Made by a program: the position numbers and the translations under genes. Shown here one piece after another: positions 33,611 through 41,890 of a DNA stretch of 64,000 nt (the stretch's first letter is position 1; each line of letters starts with the position of its first letter). A model generated the notes under the pieces. The model did no database searches and was not told the DNA's origin. It worked only from the letters and a program-made list of their open reading frames with translations. Origin of the DNA: Micromonospora carbonacea (GTDB taxonomy: Bacteria > Actinomycetota > Actinomycetes > Mycobacteriales > Micromonosporaceae); NCBI RefSeq assembly GCF_014205165.1, contig NZ_JACHMZ010000001.1, positions 3,702,501 through 3,766,500 on the forward strand, in the 5' to 3' direction.

Positions 33611-34473
33611 TCCCCGCCGTGCTCTACGCCGTGCCCGCGTTCCTGCTGCTCATCGTCGTGGAGGCGGTGTCCTACCGGTTCGCGCCCGACGACGACGAAC
33701 GCGGCTACGAGCTGCGCGACACCGCCACGAGCCTCACCATGGGGGCGGGCAGCCAGGTGATCGGCTTCCCGTGGAAGCTGCTCACGGTCGGCCTGTACGC
33801 CGGGCTGTGGGCCCTCGCGCCGGTGCAGCTCTCCCCCGCCAGCGTCTGGACCTGGGTGCTGCTGTTCGTCGCCGACGACCTGGCCTACTACTGGTTCCAC
33901 CGCACCCACCACGAGGTGCGGCTGTTCTGGGCCAGCCACGTGGTGCACCACTCCAGCAGGTTCTACAACCTGTCGACCGCGCTGCGGCAGAGCTGGACGC
34001 CGATGACGTCGCTGCCGTTCTGGCTGCCGCTGGCCCTGCTCGGCATCCCGCCGTGGATGATCTTCCTCCAGCAGTCGGTCAGCCTGCTCTACCAGTTCTT
34101 CCTGCACACCGAGCGGGTCCGGGTGCTGCCCCGGCCGGTCGAGTGGGTCTTCAACACCCCGTCGCACCACCGCGTCCACCACGGCGTGAACGCCGAGTAC
34201 CTGGACCGCAACTACGGCGGCATCCTGATCGTCTGGGACCGGCTGTTCGGCACCTTCGAGCCGGAACGCGCCCCCGCCCGGTACGGGCTGACCACGAACA
34301 TCGGCACCTACCACCCGCTGCGGGTGGCCACCCACGAGTACGCGGCGATCTGGGCCGACGTGCGCGCGGCGGCGTCCTGGCGGCACCGGCTGGGCCACCT
34401 GTTCCGCCGGCCCGGCTGGCGGCCGCCACCGGCCCCGGCGGTGGCCGTCCGGGCCGCGCAGGGCGCCCGATGA
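33607..34473 (+). CDS. Fatty acid hydroxylase superfamily protein, alkylglycerol monooxygenase-like
   Basis: Membrane di-iron enzyme of 288 aa with about four to five hydrophobic helices. The three His clusters are WFHRTHHE, HVVHHSSRFYNLS and THPSHHR-like NTPSHHRVHHG. The run HHSSxxYNLSTALRQSW is typical of the branch close to alkylglycerol monooxygenase, an ether-lipid-cleaving enzyme that in animals uses tetrahydrobiopterin. Sterol desaturase is the usual generic label. It overlaps the GntR gene and the lysoplasmalogenase gene by 4 bp each. Ether-lipid cleavage is a family-based inference; carotenoid or fatty-acid hydroxylation are alternatives. Confidence 0.85.
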   Translation: MIPAVLYAVPAFLLLIVVEAVSYRFAPDDDERGYELRDTATSLTMGAGSQVIGFPWKLLTVGLYAGLWALAPVQLSPASVWTWVLLFVADDLAYYWFHRTHHEVRLFWASHVVHHSSRFYNLSTALRQSWTPMTSLPFWLPLALLGIPPWMIFLQQSVSLLYQFFLHTERVRVLPRPVEWVFNTPSHHRVHHGVNAEYLDRNYGGILIVWDRLFGTFEPERAPARYGLTTNIGTYHPLRVATHEYAAIWADVRAAASWRHRLGHLFRRPGWRPPPAPAVAVRAAQGAR

Positions 34474-35192
34474 GGCGGCTCGTGCCGTTCGGGCTGGTCG
34501 CCGCCGTCGAGCTGGTCGGCGTGGCGCTCGACAACCTGGTGCTCCAGTGGCTGACCAAGCCGCTGCTGGCCCCGCTGCTGCTGCTCTGGCTGCTGCGGCC
34601 CGGCCCCGGGCGGCCCGGTGGCGGGTGGGCCACCGCCGGCGCGGCGCGCACGGCCGGGCGGCGGGGCTTCGACGCGTTCGCGCTCGGGCTGGTCTTCGCC
34701 ACGGCCGGCGACGTGGCGCTGCTGCTGCCCGGCGAGCCCGCCTTCCTGGTCGGCATGGGCTGCTTCCTCGGCACCCAGGTCAGCCTCGTGGTGGCGTTCA
34801 CCCGGCACCGGCGGCCGCCCGTGGCGGTGGTCGCCGGCTATCTGGCCCTGTGGGCGCTGGCCAACGCCGCCCTGTGGGGTCCGCTCGGCCCGCTGCGGCT
34901 GCCGGTGCTCGGCTACAGTCTCGCGCTGTGCCTGATGGCCGCCGCGGCGGCCGGGGTCTCGGGGCGCGCGGCGGCCGGCGGGGCGCTGTTCCTGGTGTCC
35001 GACCTGCTGATCGGCGTGGACGCGGCCGGCACGACCCTGCCCGGCCACGGCCTGCTGGTGATGGGCACCTATGTCGCCGCGCTGCTGCTGCTCACGACGG
35101 CGTGGGCGGCGGCCGGCGCACCCGGCGCGCCGGGCCGGACGCGCCGGACCGGGGCCGACCGCGCGGCGCGCCGCGACCCGGCGAGGCCCTGA
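34470..35192 (+). CDS. Lysoplasmalogenase (YhhN/TMEM86) family protein
   Basis: Membrane protein of 240 aa with about seven to eight hydrophobic helices. Family signatures are LTKPLLAPLL near the N-terminus, FSLVGD-like LVFATAGDVALLLP, the GMGCFLGTQ run, and the second acidic SDLLIGVD. Characterised members hydrolyse the vinyl-ether bond of lysoplasmalogens. ATG at 34470 overlaps the upstream stop (ATGA). The tail after 210 is Arg/Ala-rich. Next to an alkylglycerol-monooxygenase-like enzyme, it points to ether-lipid turnover. Confidence 0.85.
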   Translation: MRRLVPFGLVAAVELVGVALDNLVLQWLTKPLLAPLLLLWLLRPGPGRPGGGWATAGAARTAGRRGFDAFALGLVFATAGDVALLLPGEPAFLVGMGCFLGTQVSLVVAFTRHRRPPVAVVAGYLALWALANAALWGPLGPLRLPVLGYSLALCLMAAAAAGVSGRAAAGGALFLVSDLLIGVDAAGTTLPGHGLLVMGTYVAALLLLTTAWAAAGAPGAPGRTRRTGADRAARRDPARP

Positions 35193-35193
35193 G

Positions 35194-35235
35194 CCGCCGC
35201 CGGCCCGCCCCGGTGCGGGGGCGGGCCGGCGGCGG
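35194..35235. terminator. 18-bp perfect hairpin, bidirectional terminator
   Basis: An 18-nt GC-rich arm (35194-35211) pairs perfectly with 35218-35235 over a 6-nt loop. It starts 1 bp after the lysoplasmalogenase stop and ends 12 bp before the stop of the convergent GlsB gene. Confidence 0.7.
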
Positions 35236-35247
35236 GCGGGAGCGTGG

Positions 35248-35514
35248 TCAGCGCCGGCGGCCGTACGCGCCCGCGACGAGCGACACGCCGATCGCGGCGA
35301 AGGCGACCTGGAGGAACAGCTCGATCCAGTCGACGCCCGCCGTCTCGTCGACCCCGAGCACGCCGGCCACGAGGGTGCCGAGGATCGCGGCCACCACGCC
35401 GATCAGCAGGGTGAGCCAGATCGGGATGCTCTGCTTGCCGGGCACGACCAGCCGGCCCAGCGCGCCGATGATCAGACCGATGATGATGGCGGTGAAGAAA
35501 CCGGTGACTTCCAC
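35248..35514 (-). CDS. GlsB/YeaQ/YmgE family membrane protein
   Basis: Small membrane protein of 88 aa with three hydrophobic helices: GFFTAIIIGLIIGALGRLVVPG, then WLTLLIGVVAAILGTLVAG, then the C-terminal FLQVAFAAIGVSLVAGAYG. Family members are linked to stress response and have no known enzymatic role. GTG at 35514 is chosen because GAGAGGA lies 8 nt upstream; the longer reading from 35580 has no homology. It is a single-gene unit with a terminator at its end. Confidence 0.85.
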   Translation of the reverse strand: MEVTGFFTAIIIGLIIGALGRLVVPGKQSIPIWLTLLIGVVAAILGTLVAGVLGVDETAGVDWIELFLQVAFAAIGVSLVAGAYGRRR

Positions 35515-35663
35515 TGGGCCGATCCTCTCGAACGGTTGTCGCGTGCACCTCCACGGTGCCCCCCGCGGCCCGGGCGGCAAACCCTCCGCGACCCGGCCGG
35601 CGGATTCTTCACACGACTGTCATGGTCCCGCCCGGCAACCGTCATGCCGCCCGCCGGGCGCGG

Positions 35664-37244
35664 TCAGCCGGCCGAGTGGGCGTGCCGGGCGGCCCGCTCG
35701 GCGAGCCACAGCCAGCGGCGCTGCACCTCCCCGCCGGTGGCCGCGACCATGGCGAGGGCGTCGCCGCGCACGGCGGTCAGGGCCGCGGCGTCGGCCGCCG
35801 GGTCGTCGAGCAGGGCCGCGCCGTCGCGGAACGCCTCGGCCTCGGCCGAACCGCCGAAGCGGGGGGCGACCTCGTCGCGCCAGAAGTCCGCCCAGGCCAG
35901 CTCGGGGTTCCAGGTGAACCGGGCGTACGCCAGATAGCTGATCTCGTTGGTCGGGTGGTAGGCCGCCGCCTCGGCGAAGATGGTCAGCCCCCGCATCCCG
36001 GCCGCCCCGGAGCGGGCCGCCATGTCGGCGTACATCTCGGGCACCCAGGAGTGGCGCTGCCGGTTCCACTGCGACCCGGCGTGGGTGCGCAGCACGTTCG
36101 TGGTGTGCGGCAGCCGGTCGACGTGGGCGGCGGTGAGCCGGTCGCGCTGGTCGTACCAGAAGCCCCGGTTCACGCAGTACTGGTAGGCGACGTCGTCGGG
36201 CAGGTCGGCCAGGGGCTGCTGCGCGTCGAGGTCGAAGATGTTGTCCCAGTAGACCTCGACGAGGTGGCGCAGCGGCACTCCGGCCGGGCCGGGGCGGCGG
36301 GCGGTCTCCAGCAGGGTCGGGTAGACCGCCCGCATCGCCTCGTAGGACCAGGAGGTGCGCTCGCCGCCGGTGCGCTCGCCGCAGCGGGCGCAGGCGCAGC
36401 TGCCGTAGTCGCCGGTCTCGAAGTTGATCCCGCCGACGGGCAGGGTGTCCAGCAGCCAGTCGATCGCGTCGCGGTGCCAGGCGAGGTTGTCCGGCTGCGA
36501 GGGGCAGGCGGCCATCATGTACTCGCTGGCCGGGAAGTGCAGGTCGCCGAACTCGTCGATGTCGAAGCCGACCTTCTTCGGCAGCTCGGCGGCCAGGTCG
36601 GGGCGCTGCCGCAGCCAGGTCGCCAGGTTGTAGCGGTGCCGACCGTCGAAGTAGATGCCGCCGTAGGCGTTGACGCCGATCCCGGCGATGATCCGCACGC
36701 CCCGGGCGTTGGCGTACTCGCACAGGTCGCGGGCCGCCTCGACGCCGCCGTGGGCGTCGCGCAGGAGCCCGTACACGACGATGCCGCCGATCCGTTCGCG
36801 GCTACAGAAGTCGACGAGCCGCCGGTAGTCGGCACCGAACGCGTCGGCGGACTTCGCGTACGGGTTGAGCGCGCCGATCTCCTGCTGGCCGAGCTGCCGG
36901 GTGTCCCAGTTGGTCGAGTGGTCCCAGGTCCACAGGGTGCGCAGCGGCAGCCCGGGCGCGGCGGCGGACGCGCCGACGGGCAGGCCGGCTCCGGTGGCCC
37001 GGCCGACGAGGTCGCGGGCGGCGTAGACCAGGCCGGCGAACGGGTCGCCGGTGAGCCGGATCTCGCCGGACTCCGGCACGTCGACGCGGTGGCCGCCCTC
37101 GGGCAGCGCCGGGTCGACGGCGAGGCGCACCGGCACGGCGTCCGGGCCGCCGTCGCCCCACGCCGCGCGCAGCAGGGCGGCGGCGTACGGCGCGTGCTCG
37201 GCCCCGAGCACCCGCACGCCGGGAACCTGGCGGTACGACGACAT
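35664..37244 (-). CDS. Glycoside-hydrolase-like TIM-barrel protein
   Basis: Protein of 526 aa without a signal peptide. Residues about 1-90 look like the small alpha/beta helper domain found before GH67/GH20-type barrels (IRLTGDPFAGLVYAARDL). The barrel follows with WTWDHSTNWDTRQ, GIVVYGLLRD, IIAGIGVNAYGGIYF and GGINFETGDYGSCACARC. The CxCxxC run and nearby Glu are typical of alpha-glucuronidase-like or uncharacterised hydrolases. I cannot name the family with certainty. ATG at 37244 sits 5 nt after GGGAGG; 37247 is the other option. It is the last gene of a leftward operon beginning at 41763. Confidence 0.7.
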   Translation of the reverse strand: MSSYRQVPGVRVLGAEHAPYAAALLRAAWGDGGPDAVPVRLAVDPALPEGGHRVDVPESGEIRLTGDPFAGLVYAARDLVGRATGAGLPVGASAAAPGLPLRTLWTWDHSTNWDTRQLGQQEIGALNPYAKSADAFGADYRRLVDFCSRERIGGIVVYGLLRDAHGGVEAARDLCEYANARGVRIIAGIGVNAYGGIYFDGRHRYNLATWLRQRPDLAAELPKKVGFDIDEFGDLHFPASEYMMAACPSQPDNLAWHRDAIDWLLDTLPVGGINFETGDYGSCACARCGERTGGERTSWSYEAMRAVYPTLLETARRPGPAGVPLRHLVEVYWDNIFDLDAQQPLADLPDDVAYQYCVNRGFWYDQRDRLTAAHVDRLPHTTNVLRTHAGSQWNRQRHSWVPEMYADMAARSGAAGMRGLTIFAEAAAYHPTNEISYLAYARFTWNPELAWADFWRDEVAPRFGGSAEAEAFRDGAALLDDPAADAAALTAVRGDALAMVAATGGEVQRRWLWLAERAARHAHSAG

Positions 37245-37603
37245 CATGTCCTCCCGAGGGTGTGGCTGGTGGCGGCGAGGAAGTCGACCACGTCGAGCGT
37301 GGTCCACACCCCGTGCCGCCAGTAGGGGTCCTGTGCGACGAGGGCGCGGGCGGCGGCCGCGTCGGCGGCCCGCAGCACCAGCACGGAGGCGGTCAGGTCG
37401 GCGCGCGCACCGGCGACCAGGGCGGCGCCGTCGGCGAGCAGGGCGCGCACGTGCGCCAGGTGTGCGGCCCGGTGCGGTTCGCGCCGGACGGCGGCGTCGG
37501 CGGCGAAGACGGCGGTGACGAGGTACGTCGGCTCGAACCGCAGCGGCGCGCCCGCGTCGGGGGTCGGCCCGCTCACGGGCCCGGTCCCGCTGCCGCCGCT
37601 CAC
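37244..37603 (-). CDS. YciI-like small protein
   Basis: Protein of 119 aa whose core (residues about 23-110) fits the YciI/dimeric alpha-beta barrel family: YLVTAVFAADA, then a HAAH-like RAAHLAHVRALLADGAALVAG and DPYWRHGVWTTLDVVDFL near the end. Such proteins are often small isomerases or accessory parts of catabolic operons. The N-terminal 22 residues are Gly/Pro-rich and may not be translated. It shares a TGATG stop/start with the hydrolase gene. Confidence 0.75.
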   Translation of the reverse strand: MSGGSGTGPVSGPTPDAGAPLRFEPTYLVTAVFAADAAVRREPHRAAHLAHVRALLADGAALVAGARADLTASVLVLRAADAAAARALVAQDPYWRHGVWTTLDVVDFLAATSHTLGRT

Positions 37604-37649
37604 GCCGCGGCCCCCGTTCGCGCCCGGCCCGCTCCCGGCTCGGCCCCGC

Positions 37650-38972
37650 TCACGGCTCGGCCCCGATCGCGCCGAGGAGCCGCCGCATGGCGACCCGGTA
37701 GACGGCCTGCGGGCGGCCCGCGCCGGTGCTCACGTGCACGCCGACCTCCTCGGCGAAGCCGGCCGCCCGCAGGGCCTTGAGCAGGCGGCGGGCCGAGCGC
37801 GCCTCCACCCCGTACGCGTCGGCCAGCCCGCGGGCGGTGACCTGGTCGGGGTCCATCTGGTGCAGGGCCTCCAGCAGCCGCCGGGTCGACAGCGGCCCGA
37901 TGTGCAGCTGCTCGGAGACGCGCAGCACGCCCGGGGCGGTCTCCCGCAGCCGGGGACGCACGGCGGTCTCCCGGCTGGAGTAGACCTCGCCGTCGGGGAA
38001 GACCACGTGGGTGTCGCCGCTGTGCCGGCCCAGCGCGAGGGCCTTGCGGGCGTTGTCCTCGGCCGCGGCGATGGTGGTGCCCGCGCCGAAGCCGACGGCG
38101 TGCCCCACGTCGACGCCGCGCAGGGTGAGCAGGGAGGCGTGCCCGTCGCGGTGCCGGGCGATGGCGCTCTCCACGGTCCCCCGCGTGGTGGTGATCACCA
38201 TGGTCCGGTCGTCGACGGTGGCGAGCCGGCCGCGCATCCGCTCGGCGTGCTCCAGCAGCGCCTCCCGCACCCGCAGCCGCTGCCGCTCGGCCTGGTACGG
38301 GTCCTGCGCCCGGTGCGTCGACGCGCCGAGGTCGACCATCATCACGGCGATCTGGGTGGCCCGGGACTGGCGCACCTCGGCGGCGAGCCAGGCCCGGCGC
38401 AGCGCGTCGCGCACCGAGGCGCGGGTGTGCTCCACGCGCCACACCGGCACCCCGCTGTCGGCCAGGTCGCGGTGCACCGCGCCGAGGCAGGTCAGGCACG
38501 CCTCGACCGCGCCGGAGGCGTAGCGCTCGCGGTGGTAGGCGGTGATCTCGTCGAGGCCGGAGAAGAGCAGCCCGGAGGAGTCGGCGATTGGCAGGATCTC
38601 CGTCGGCGGGGCGACCTCGATGTCGTGGTACGTCTCCCGGACGATCTCGGCCTCGATGGTGTCCACGCTGACCCGGGGCAGCTTCCCGCCGGTGGCCAGC
38701 AGCATCCGCGACAGGGTCCGGTAGAGGTCGATGCCGGCGTGCGGGACGTAGTCGATCTCGGCCCGCAGGTCGCCGGCCGCGCTGGCGAAGGCGTACGGGA
38801 TGCGGCCGGTGAACAGCAGCACCTGGCACACCTCGTCCAGCTCGCGGGCGAGCTCGGGGGCCTGCTCGGGCCGGGTGTAGGCGCGCGCGGTGACGCTGTC
38901 CGCGCGGCCCTCCCCGGCCGCCACCTCCTGCACGAGCCGGATCGAGTCCTCCGGGCCGATGATCCCGATCAC
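37650..38972 (-). CDS. Transcriptional regulator with PrpR-like and cyclase-like domains
   Basis: Protein of 440 aa. The N-terminal alpha/beta part (IGIIGPEDSIRLVQ, about 1-180) resembles sensor domains of the PrpR-N type. The middle (about 210-330) with LGASTHRAQDP and SIGxG-like VGFGAGTTIAAAEDNARKAL resembles a degenerate nucleotide-cyclase/GGDEF fold. The C-terminus (about 345-440) is a winged helix (SEQLHIGPLSTRRLLEALHQM, VTARGLADAYGVEARSARRLLKAL). GTG at 38972 has GGAGG 7 nt upstream. As the only regulator in the catabolic operon it probably controls this locus; the effector is unknown. Confidence 0.7.
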   Translation of the reverse strand: MIGIIGPEDSIRLVQEVAAGEGRADSVTARAYTRPEQAPELARELDEVCQVLLFTGRIPYAFASAAGDLRAEIDYVPHAGIDLYRTLSRMLLATGGKLPRVSVDTIEAEIVRETYHDIEVAPPTEILPIADSSGLLFSGLDEITAYHRERYASGAVEACLTCLGAVHRDLADSGVPVWRVEHTRASVRDALRRAWLAAEVRQSRATQIAVMMVDLGASTHRAQDPYQAERQRLRVREALLEHAERMRGRLATVDDRTMVITTTRGTVESAIARHRDGHASLLTLRGVDVGHAVGFGAGTTIAAAEDNARKALALGRHSGDTHVVFPDGEVYSSRETAVRPRLRETAPGVLRVSEQLHIGPLSTRRLLEALHQMDPDQVTARGLADAYGVEARSARRLLKALRAAGFAEEVGVHVSTGAGRPQAVYRVAMRRLLGAIGAEP

Positions 38973-39018
38973 GATGCTGCCTCCATGTCGTGCGCCGCTG
39001 GCCAGGTGGGCGGGGTGC

Positions 39019-39855
39019 TCAGCCGGTGCAGACCGTGCCGGCGAGGCCGGCGCTGACCGGCGACGCCAGCAGGACCAGCACCGAGGCGACGTCCTCGGGG
39101 CGACCCAGCGCGGCCTCGACCGCGGCGATCCGCCCGCCGTCGGTGCCGTTGGCCCGCGCCTCGTCCAGCGACCGCCGCATCAGCGGCGTGTCGATGTCCC
39201 CCGGGCAGAGCGCGTGCACACGGATCCCCTGTGGACCGAGCTGACGGGCCAGCGTGAGCGCCAGTCCGTGCAACCCTCCCTTACTCGCGCCGTAGGGTAC
39301 CGAGCCGGAGCCGGTCTGCACGCCCGCCTTCGACCCGACCAGCACGAGCACCCCGTCGCGGGCGCTCAGGTGCCGGGCGGCGTGCTTGGCGACCAGGAAC
39401 GGGCCGGTGAGGTTGACGGCGATGACCCGCGCCCACAGCTCGACGGGCACGTCGCGCACGTCGAGGCCCTGGCCGCGCATCACCCCGGCGACGTGCAGCA
39501 CGGCGTCGACCCCGCCCAGCTCGGCGGCCACGGCGTCGAGCGCCCCGGCGACCTCCTCCTCCACGGTGACGTCCGCGCCCCGGGAGCAGGCCGTCGCCCC
39601 GGCGGCGCGGGCCTGCGCGGCGGCGCGGGCCGCGCCGGCGGCGTCGGCGTCGAGCACGGCGACGGCCGCGCCGGCGTCGGCGGCGGCGGCCACGGTGGCC
39701 AGGCCGATGCCGGACGCGCCGCCGACGACGACCACCCGCCGGCCCGCCAGCAGACCGGCGCGGTCGCCGCCGTCGGCCAGCAGACCGGCGCGGTCGCCGC
39801 CGTCGGCCGGTGGGCGGTCGCCGCCCACCGGCGCGCCGGCCGGGGCGTCGCTCAC
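39019..39855 (-). CDS. Short-chain dehydrogenase/reductase
   Basis: NAD(P)-dependent SDR of 278 aa. Cofactor motif VVGGASGIGLATV (about 38-50), AGVMRG in place of NNAG, Ser in LVGSKAG and the catalytic YxxxK in PYGASKGG. VHALCPGDIDTPLM follows. GTG at 39855 overlaps the E1 beta stop (GTGA). The first about 30 residues hold a duplicated GGDRAGLLAD segment and precede the Rossmann fold. In sugar-acid pathways such enzymes oxidise the free sugar or the 2-keto-3-deoxy acid; which one applies here cannot be seen. Confidence 0.88.
   Translation of the reverse strand: MSDAPAGAPVGGDRPPADGGDRAGLLADGGDRAGLLAGRRVVVVGGASGIGLATVAAAADAGAAVAVLDADAAGAARAAAQARAAGATACSRGADVTVEEEVAGALDAVAAELGGVDAVLHVAGVMRGQGLDVRDVPVELWARVIAVNLTGPFLVAKHAARHLSARDGVLVLVGSKAGVQTGSGSVPYGASKGGLHGLALTLARQLGPQGIRVHALCPGDIDTPLMRRSLDEARANGTDGGRIAAVEAALGRPEDVASVLVLLASPVSAGLAGTVCTG
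39747..39806 (-). repeat. 30-bp tandem duplication in the 5' end of the SDR gene
   Basis: Two exact 30-bp units (39747-39776 and 39777-39806) encode the repeated GDRAGLLA segment in front of the Rossmann fold. Confidence 0.9.
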
Positions 39856-40832
39856 GGCCGGACCGTCCGGCGCACCGCGTCGGCCACGGTCGCGGCCTCG
39901 GGCACCACGACGGCCTGCAGGGCCGGCGCGGCGGGCATCGGCACGTCCGGGGCGGCCACCCGGGCGATCGGCGCGCGCAGGTCGGCGAAGCACTCGGCGG
40001 CGGCCCGGGCGGCGATCTCCGCGCCGAACCCGCCGGTGAGGTTGGCCTCGTGCGCCACGACCAACCGGCCGGTGCGCGCCACCGACGCGGCGACCGTGTC
40101 GAAGTCGAGGGGGTTGAGCCAGCGCAGGTCGACCACCTCGACGTCGATGCCCTCCCCGGCCAGGGTGGTGGCGGCGTCGAGGGCCGCCGACACCATGCGG
40201 GACCAGGCGACGACGGTGACGTCGGCGCCGGACCGGACGACCCGGGCCCCGCCGACCGGCTCCACCGGGGCGTCGGTGCGCACCGGGCCCCGGGTCGGGT
40301 AGAGCATCCGGGCCTCGGCGACGACCACCGGGTCGTCGCTGACGACTGCGGTGCGCAGCATCTGGTACGCGTCGTCGGGGGTGGCCGGCAGCGCGACCCG
40401 CAGGCCGGGGGTGTGCGCGAAGTACGCCTCCGGGGAGTGCGAGTGCTGGGCACACGCCCCGGGCGAGTAGCCCTGCTGCATCCGGATCACCAGCGGGGCC
40501 TTCCACCGCCCGGCGCTGGAGTAGCGGATGGTGGCGATCTGGTTGACGATCTGGTCCATCGCCACGAACGAGAAGTCGGCGTACATGATCTCGGCGATCG
40601 GCCGCAGCCCGGTCATGGCCGCGCCGAGGGCCATGCCGAGGAAGCCGGTCTCGGAGATCGGGGTGTCGAAGATCCGGTCGGAGCCGAACCTCTTGTGCAG
40701 TCCCTTCGTGGCGCCGAACGGCCCGCCGGGCAGGGCCACGTCCTCGCCGAAGTAGACGGTGTCGGTCCGGCTGTCCAGGGCCCAGGTGAGGGCCGCGTTG
40801 ACGGCCTGGATGTAGCGCAGCGACTCAGACAT
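39852..40832 (-). CDS. Thiamine-diphosphate 2-oxoacid dehydrogenase E1 beta-like subunit
   Basis: Protein of 326 aa matching E1 beta subunits of acetoin/branched-chain 2-oxoacid dehydrogenases. VYFGEDVALPGGPFGATKGL, the DTPISETGFLGMALGAAMTGLRPI run (here quoted in part: ISETGF, GLRPIAEI) and the HSHSPEAYFAHTPGL substrate region are typical. The C-terminal domain has VVDLRWLNPLDFDTV and VVAHEANLTGGFGAE. ATG at 40832 overlaps the E1 alpha gene by 8 bp. No E2 lipoyl transferase or E3 gene is present, which is unusual and may mean a non-oxidative carboligase or decarboxylase use. Confidence 0.9.
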   Translation of the reverse strand: MSESLRYIQAVNAALTWALDSRTDTVYFGEDVALPGGPFGATKGLHKRFGSDRIFDTPISETGFLGMALGAAMTGLRPIAEIMYADFSFVAMDQIVNQIATIRYSSAGRWKAPLVIRMQQGYSPGACAQHSHSPEAYFAHTPGLRVALPATPDDAYQMLRTAVVSDDPVVVAEARMLYPTRGPVRTDAPVEPVGGARVVRSGADVTVVAWSRMVSAALDAATTLAGEGIDVEVVDLRWLNPLDFDTVAASVARTGRLVVAHEANLTGGFGAEIAARAAAECFADLRAPIARVAAPDVPMPAAPALQAVVVPEAATVADAVRRTVRP

Positions 40833-41763
40833 AGACGTGCTCCCTCGCGGTCGCCGGGTCCGGGTGGGGGACGGCGCGGGCGGCGGTGACGGCGGCCTCG
40901 ATCTCGGCGTCGACCTCGGCGTCGATCGCGTCGAGCCGGGCGGTGAGGTCCGCGTCGGCGGCGGCGCGGATGCGGGCCAGCGGCTCGCGTAGCCGGGCGG
41001 CGGCGATCTCGCCGGCCGGGCGGTAGTGCTGCGCGTCGCCGCTGTAGTGGCCGACCAGGCGCTCGGTCATGGCCTCCACGATGGACGGGCCGGAGCCCTC
41101 GCGGGCCCGGTCCACGGCCTCGGCGACCGCGTCGTACACGGCGTCGGGGTCGTTGCCGTCGACCACCCGGCCGGGCAGGCCGTAGCCCGCGGCCCGCTCG
41201 GCGAGCTGCTTCACCCGCACCATGTCGGAGATGCGCGACATCTCGGAGTAGACGTTGTTCTCCACCACCAGCACCAGGGGCAGGTCGAGCACGGCGGCGA
41301 GGTTGAGCGCCTCGTGCACGTTGCCCTGGTTCATCGCGCCGTCGCCGATGCTGACCACCGACACCGCGCCGCTGGCGGTGCGCTGGGCGGTGAGCGCCGC
41401 GCCCGTCGCGATCGGCACCCCGGCGCCCACGATGGAGTTCTCGCCGACGAACCAGCGACCCGGGTCCGACAGGTACGGCGAGGCGGCGCGCCCGCCGCAC
41501 AGCGCCGAGTCGCGGCCCATCATCTCGGCGAACAGGCCGGTGAGGTCGACGCCCCGGGCGATCGCCCAGCCGTGCCCCCGGTAGGTCGCGGTGACGTGGT
41601 CGCCGTCGCGCAGCGCCCGGCAGGCGCCGACCGGGACGGCCTCCTGGCCGTTGCACAGGTGGATCGATCCCGGGATCTCGCCGGCGTCCTTGAGGGCGGT
41701 CAGCCGCTCCTCGAACCGGCGGATCCGGGCCATGAGCCGATAGTCGTCCGGCAGCCCCATCAC
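40825..41763 (-). CDS. Thiamine-diphosphate 2-oxoacid dehydrogenase E1 alpha-like subunit
   Basis: Protein of 312 aa of the acetoin dehydrogenase/PDH E1 alpha type. RRFEERLTALKDAGEIPG and HLCNGQEAVPVG open the fold. The thiamine-diphosphate motif is GDGAMNQGNVHEALN ending in VVENN. GHYSGDAQHYRP fits the C-terminal loop. GTG at 41763 or the next ATG (41760) may start it. It is the first gene of a leftward operon running through E1 beta, SDR, regulator, YciI-like and hydrolase genes. Confidence 0.9.
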   Translation of the reverse strand: MMGLPDDYRLMARIRRFEERLTALKDAGEIPGSIHLCNGQEAVPVGACRALRDGDHVTATYRGHGWAIARGVDLTGLFAEMMGRDSALCGGRAASPYLSDPGRWFVGENSIVGAGVPIATGAALTAQRTASGAVSVVSIGDGAMNQGNVHEALNLAAVLDLPLVLVVENNVYSEMSRISDMVRVKQLAERAAGYGLPGRVVDGNDPDAVYDAVAEAVDRAREGSGPSIVEAMTERLVGHYSGDAQHYRPAGEIAAARLREPLARIRAAADADLTARLDAIDAEVDAEIEAAVTAARAVPHPDPATAREHVYV

Positions 41764-41890
41764 ATCCCCCAGAGATAATTGAGCCTTATTCCGACTCGTT
41801 GGTTGAGGAGCCTAGACCAGCAGTCCAGGGCTATGGAAGAGTGCTGAAGCAAGTTTGTGGCCGTTATTGGTCTCTAATTTGGGAGCGGGC
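41764..41890. promoter_or_regulatory. AT-rich divergent promoter of the sugar-acid operons
   Basis: The 127 bp between the E1 alpha and dehydratase genes are markedly AT-rich. TAATTGAG occurs near 41776 and a TCTAATTTG near 41874. The same TAATTGAG is found near 49099 in the other divergent promoter of this locus. Promoters for both directions and a shared operator are plausible. GGGAGCG precedes the ATG at 41891. Confidence 0.5.

Noticed and set aside
32374..34398. Leftward 674-codon frame covering the GntR and hydroxylase genes
   Set aside because: Only its last 102 codons (from the GTG at 32679) have a start signal and plausible composition. The rest is antisense to real genes.
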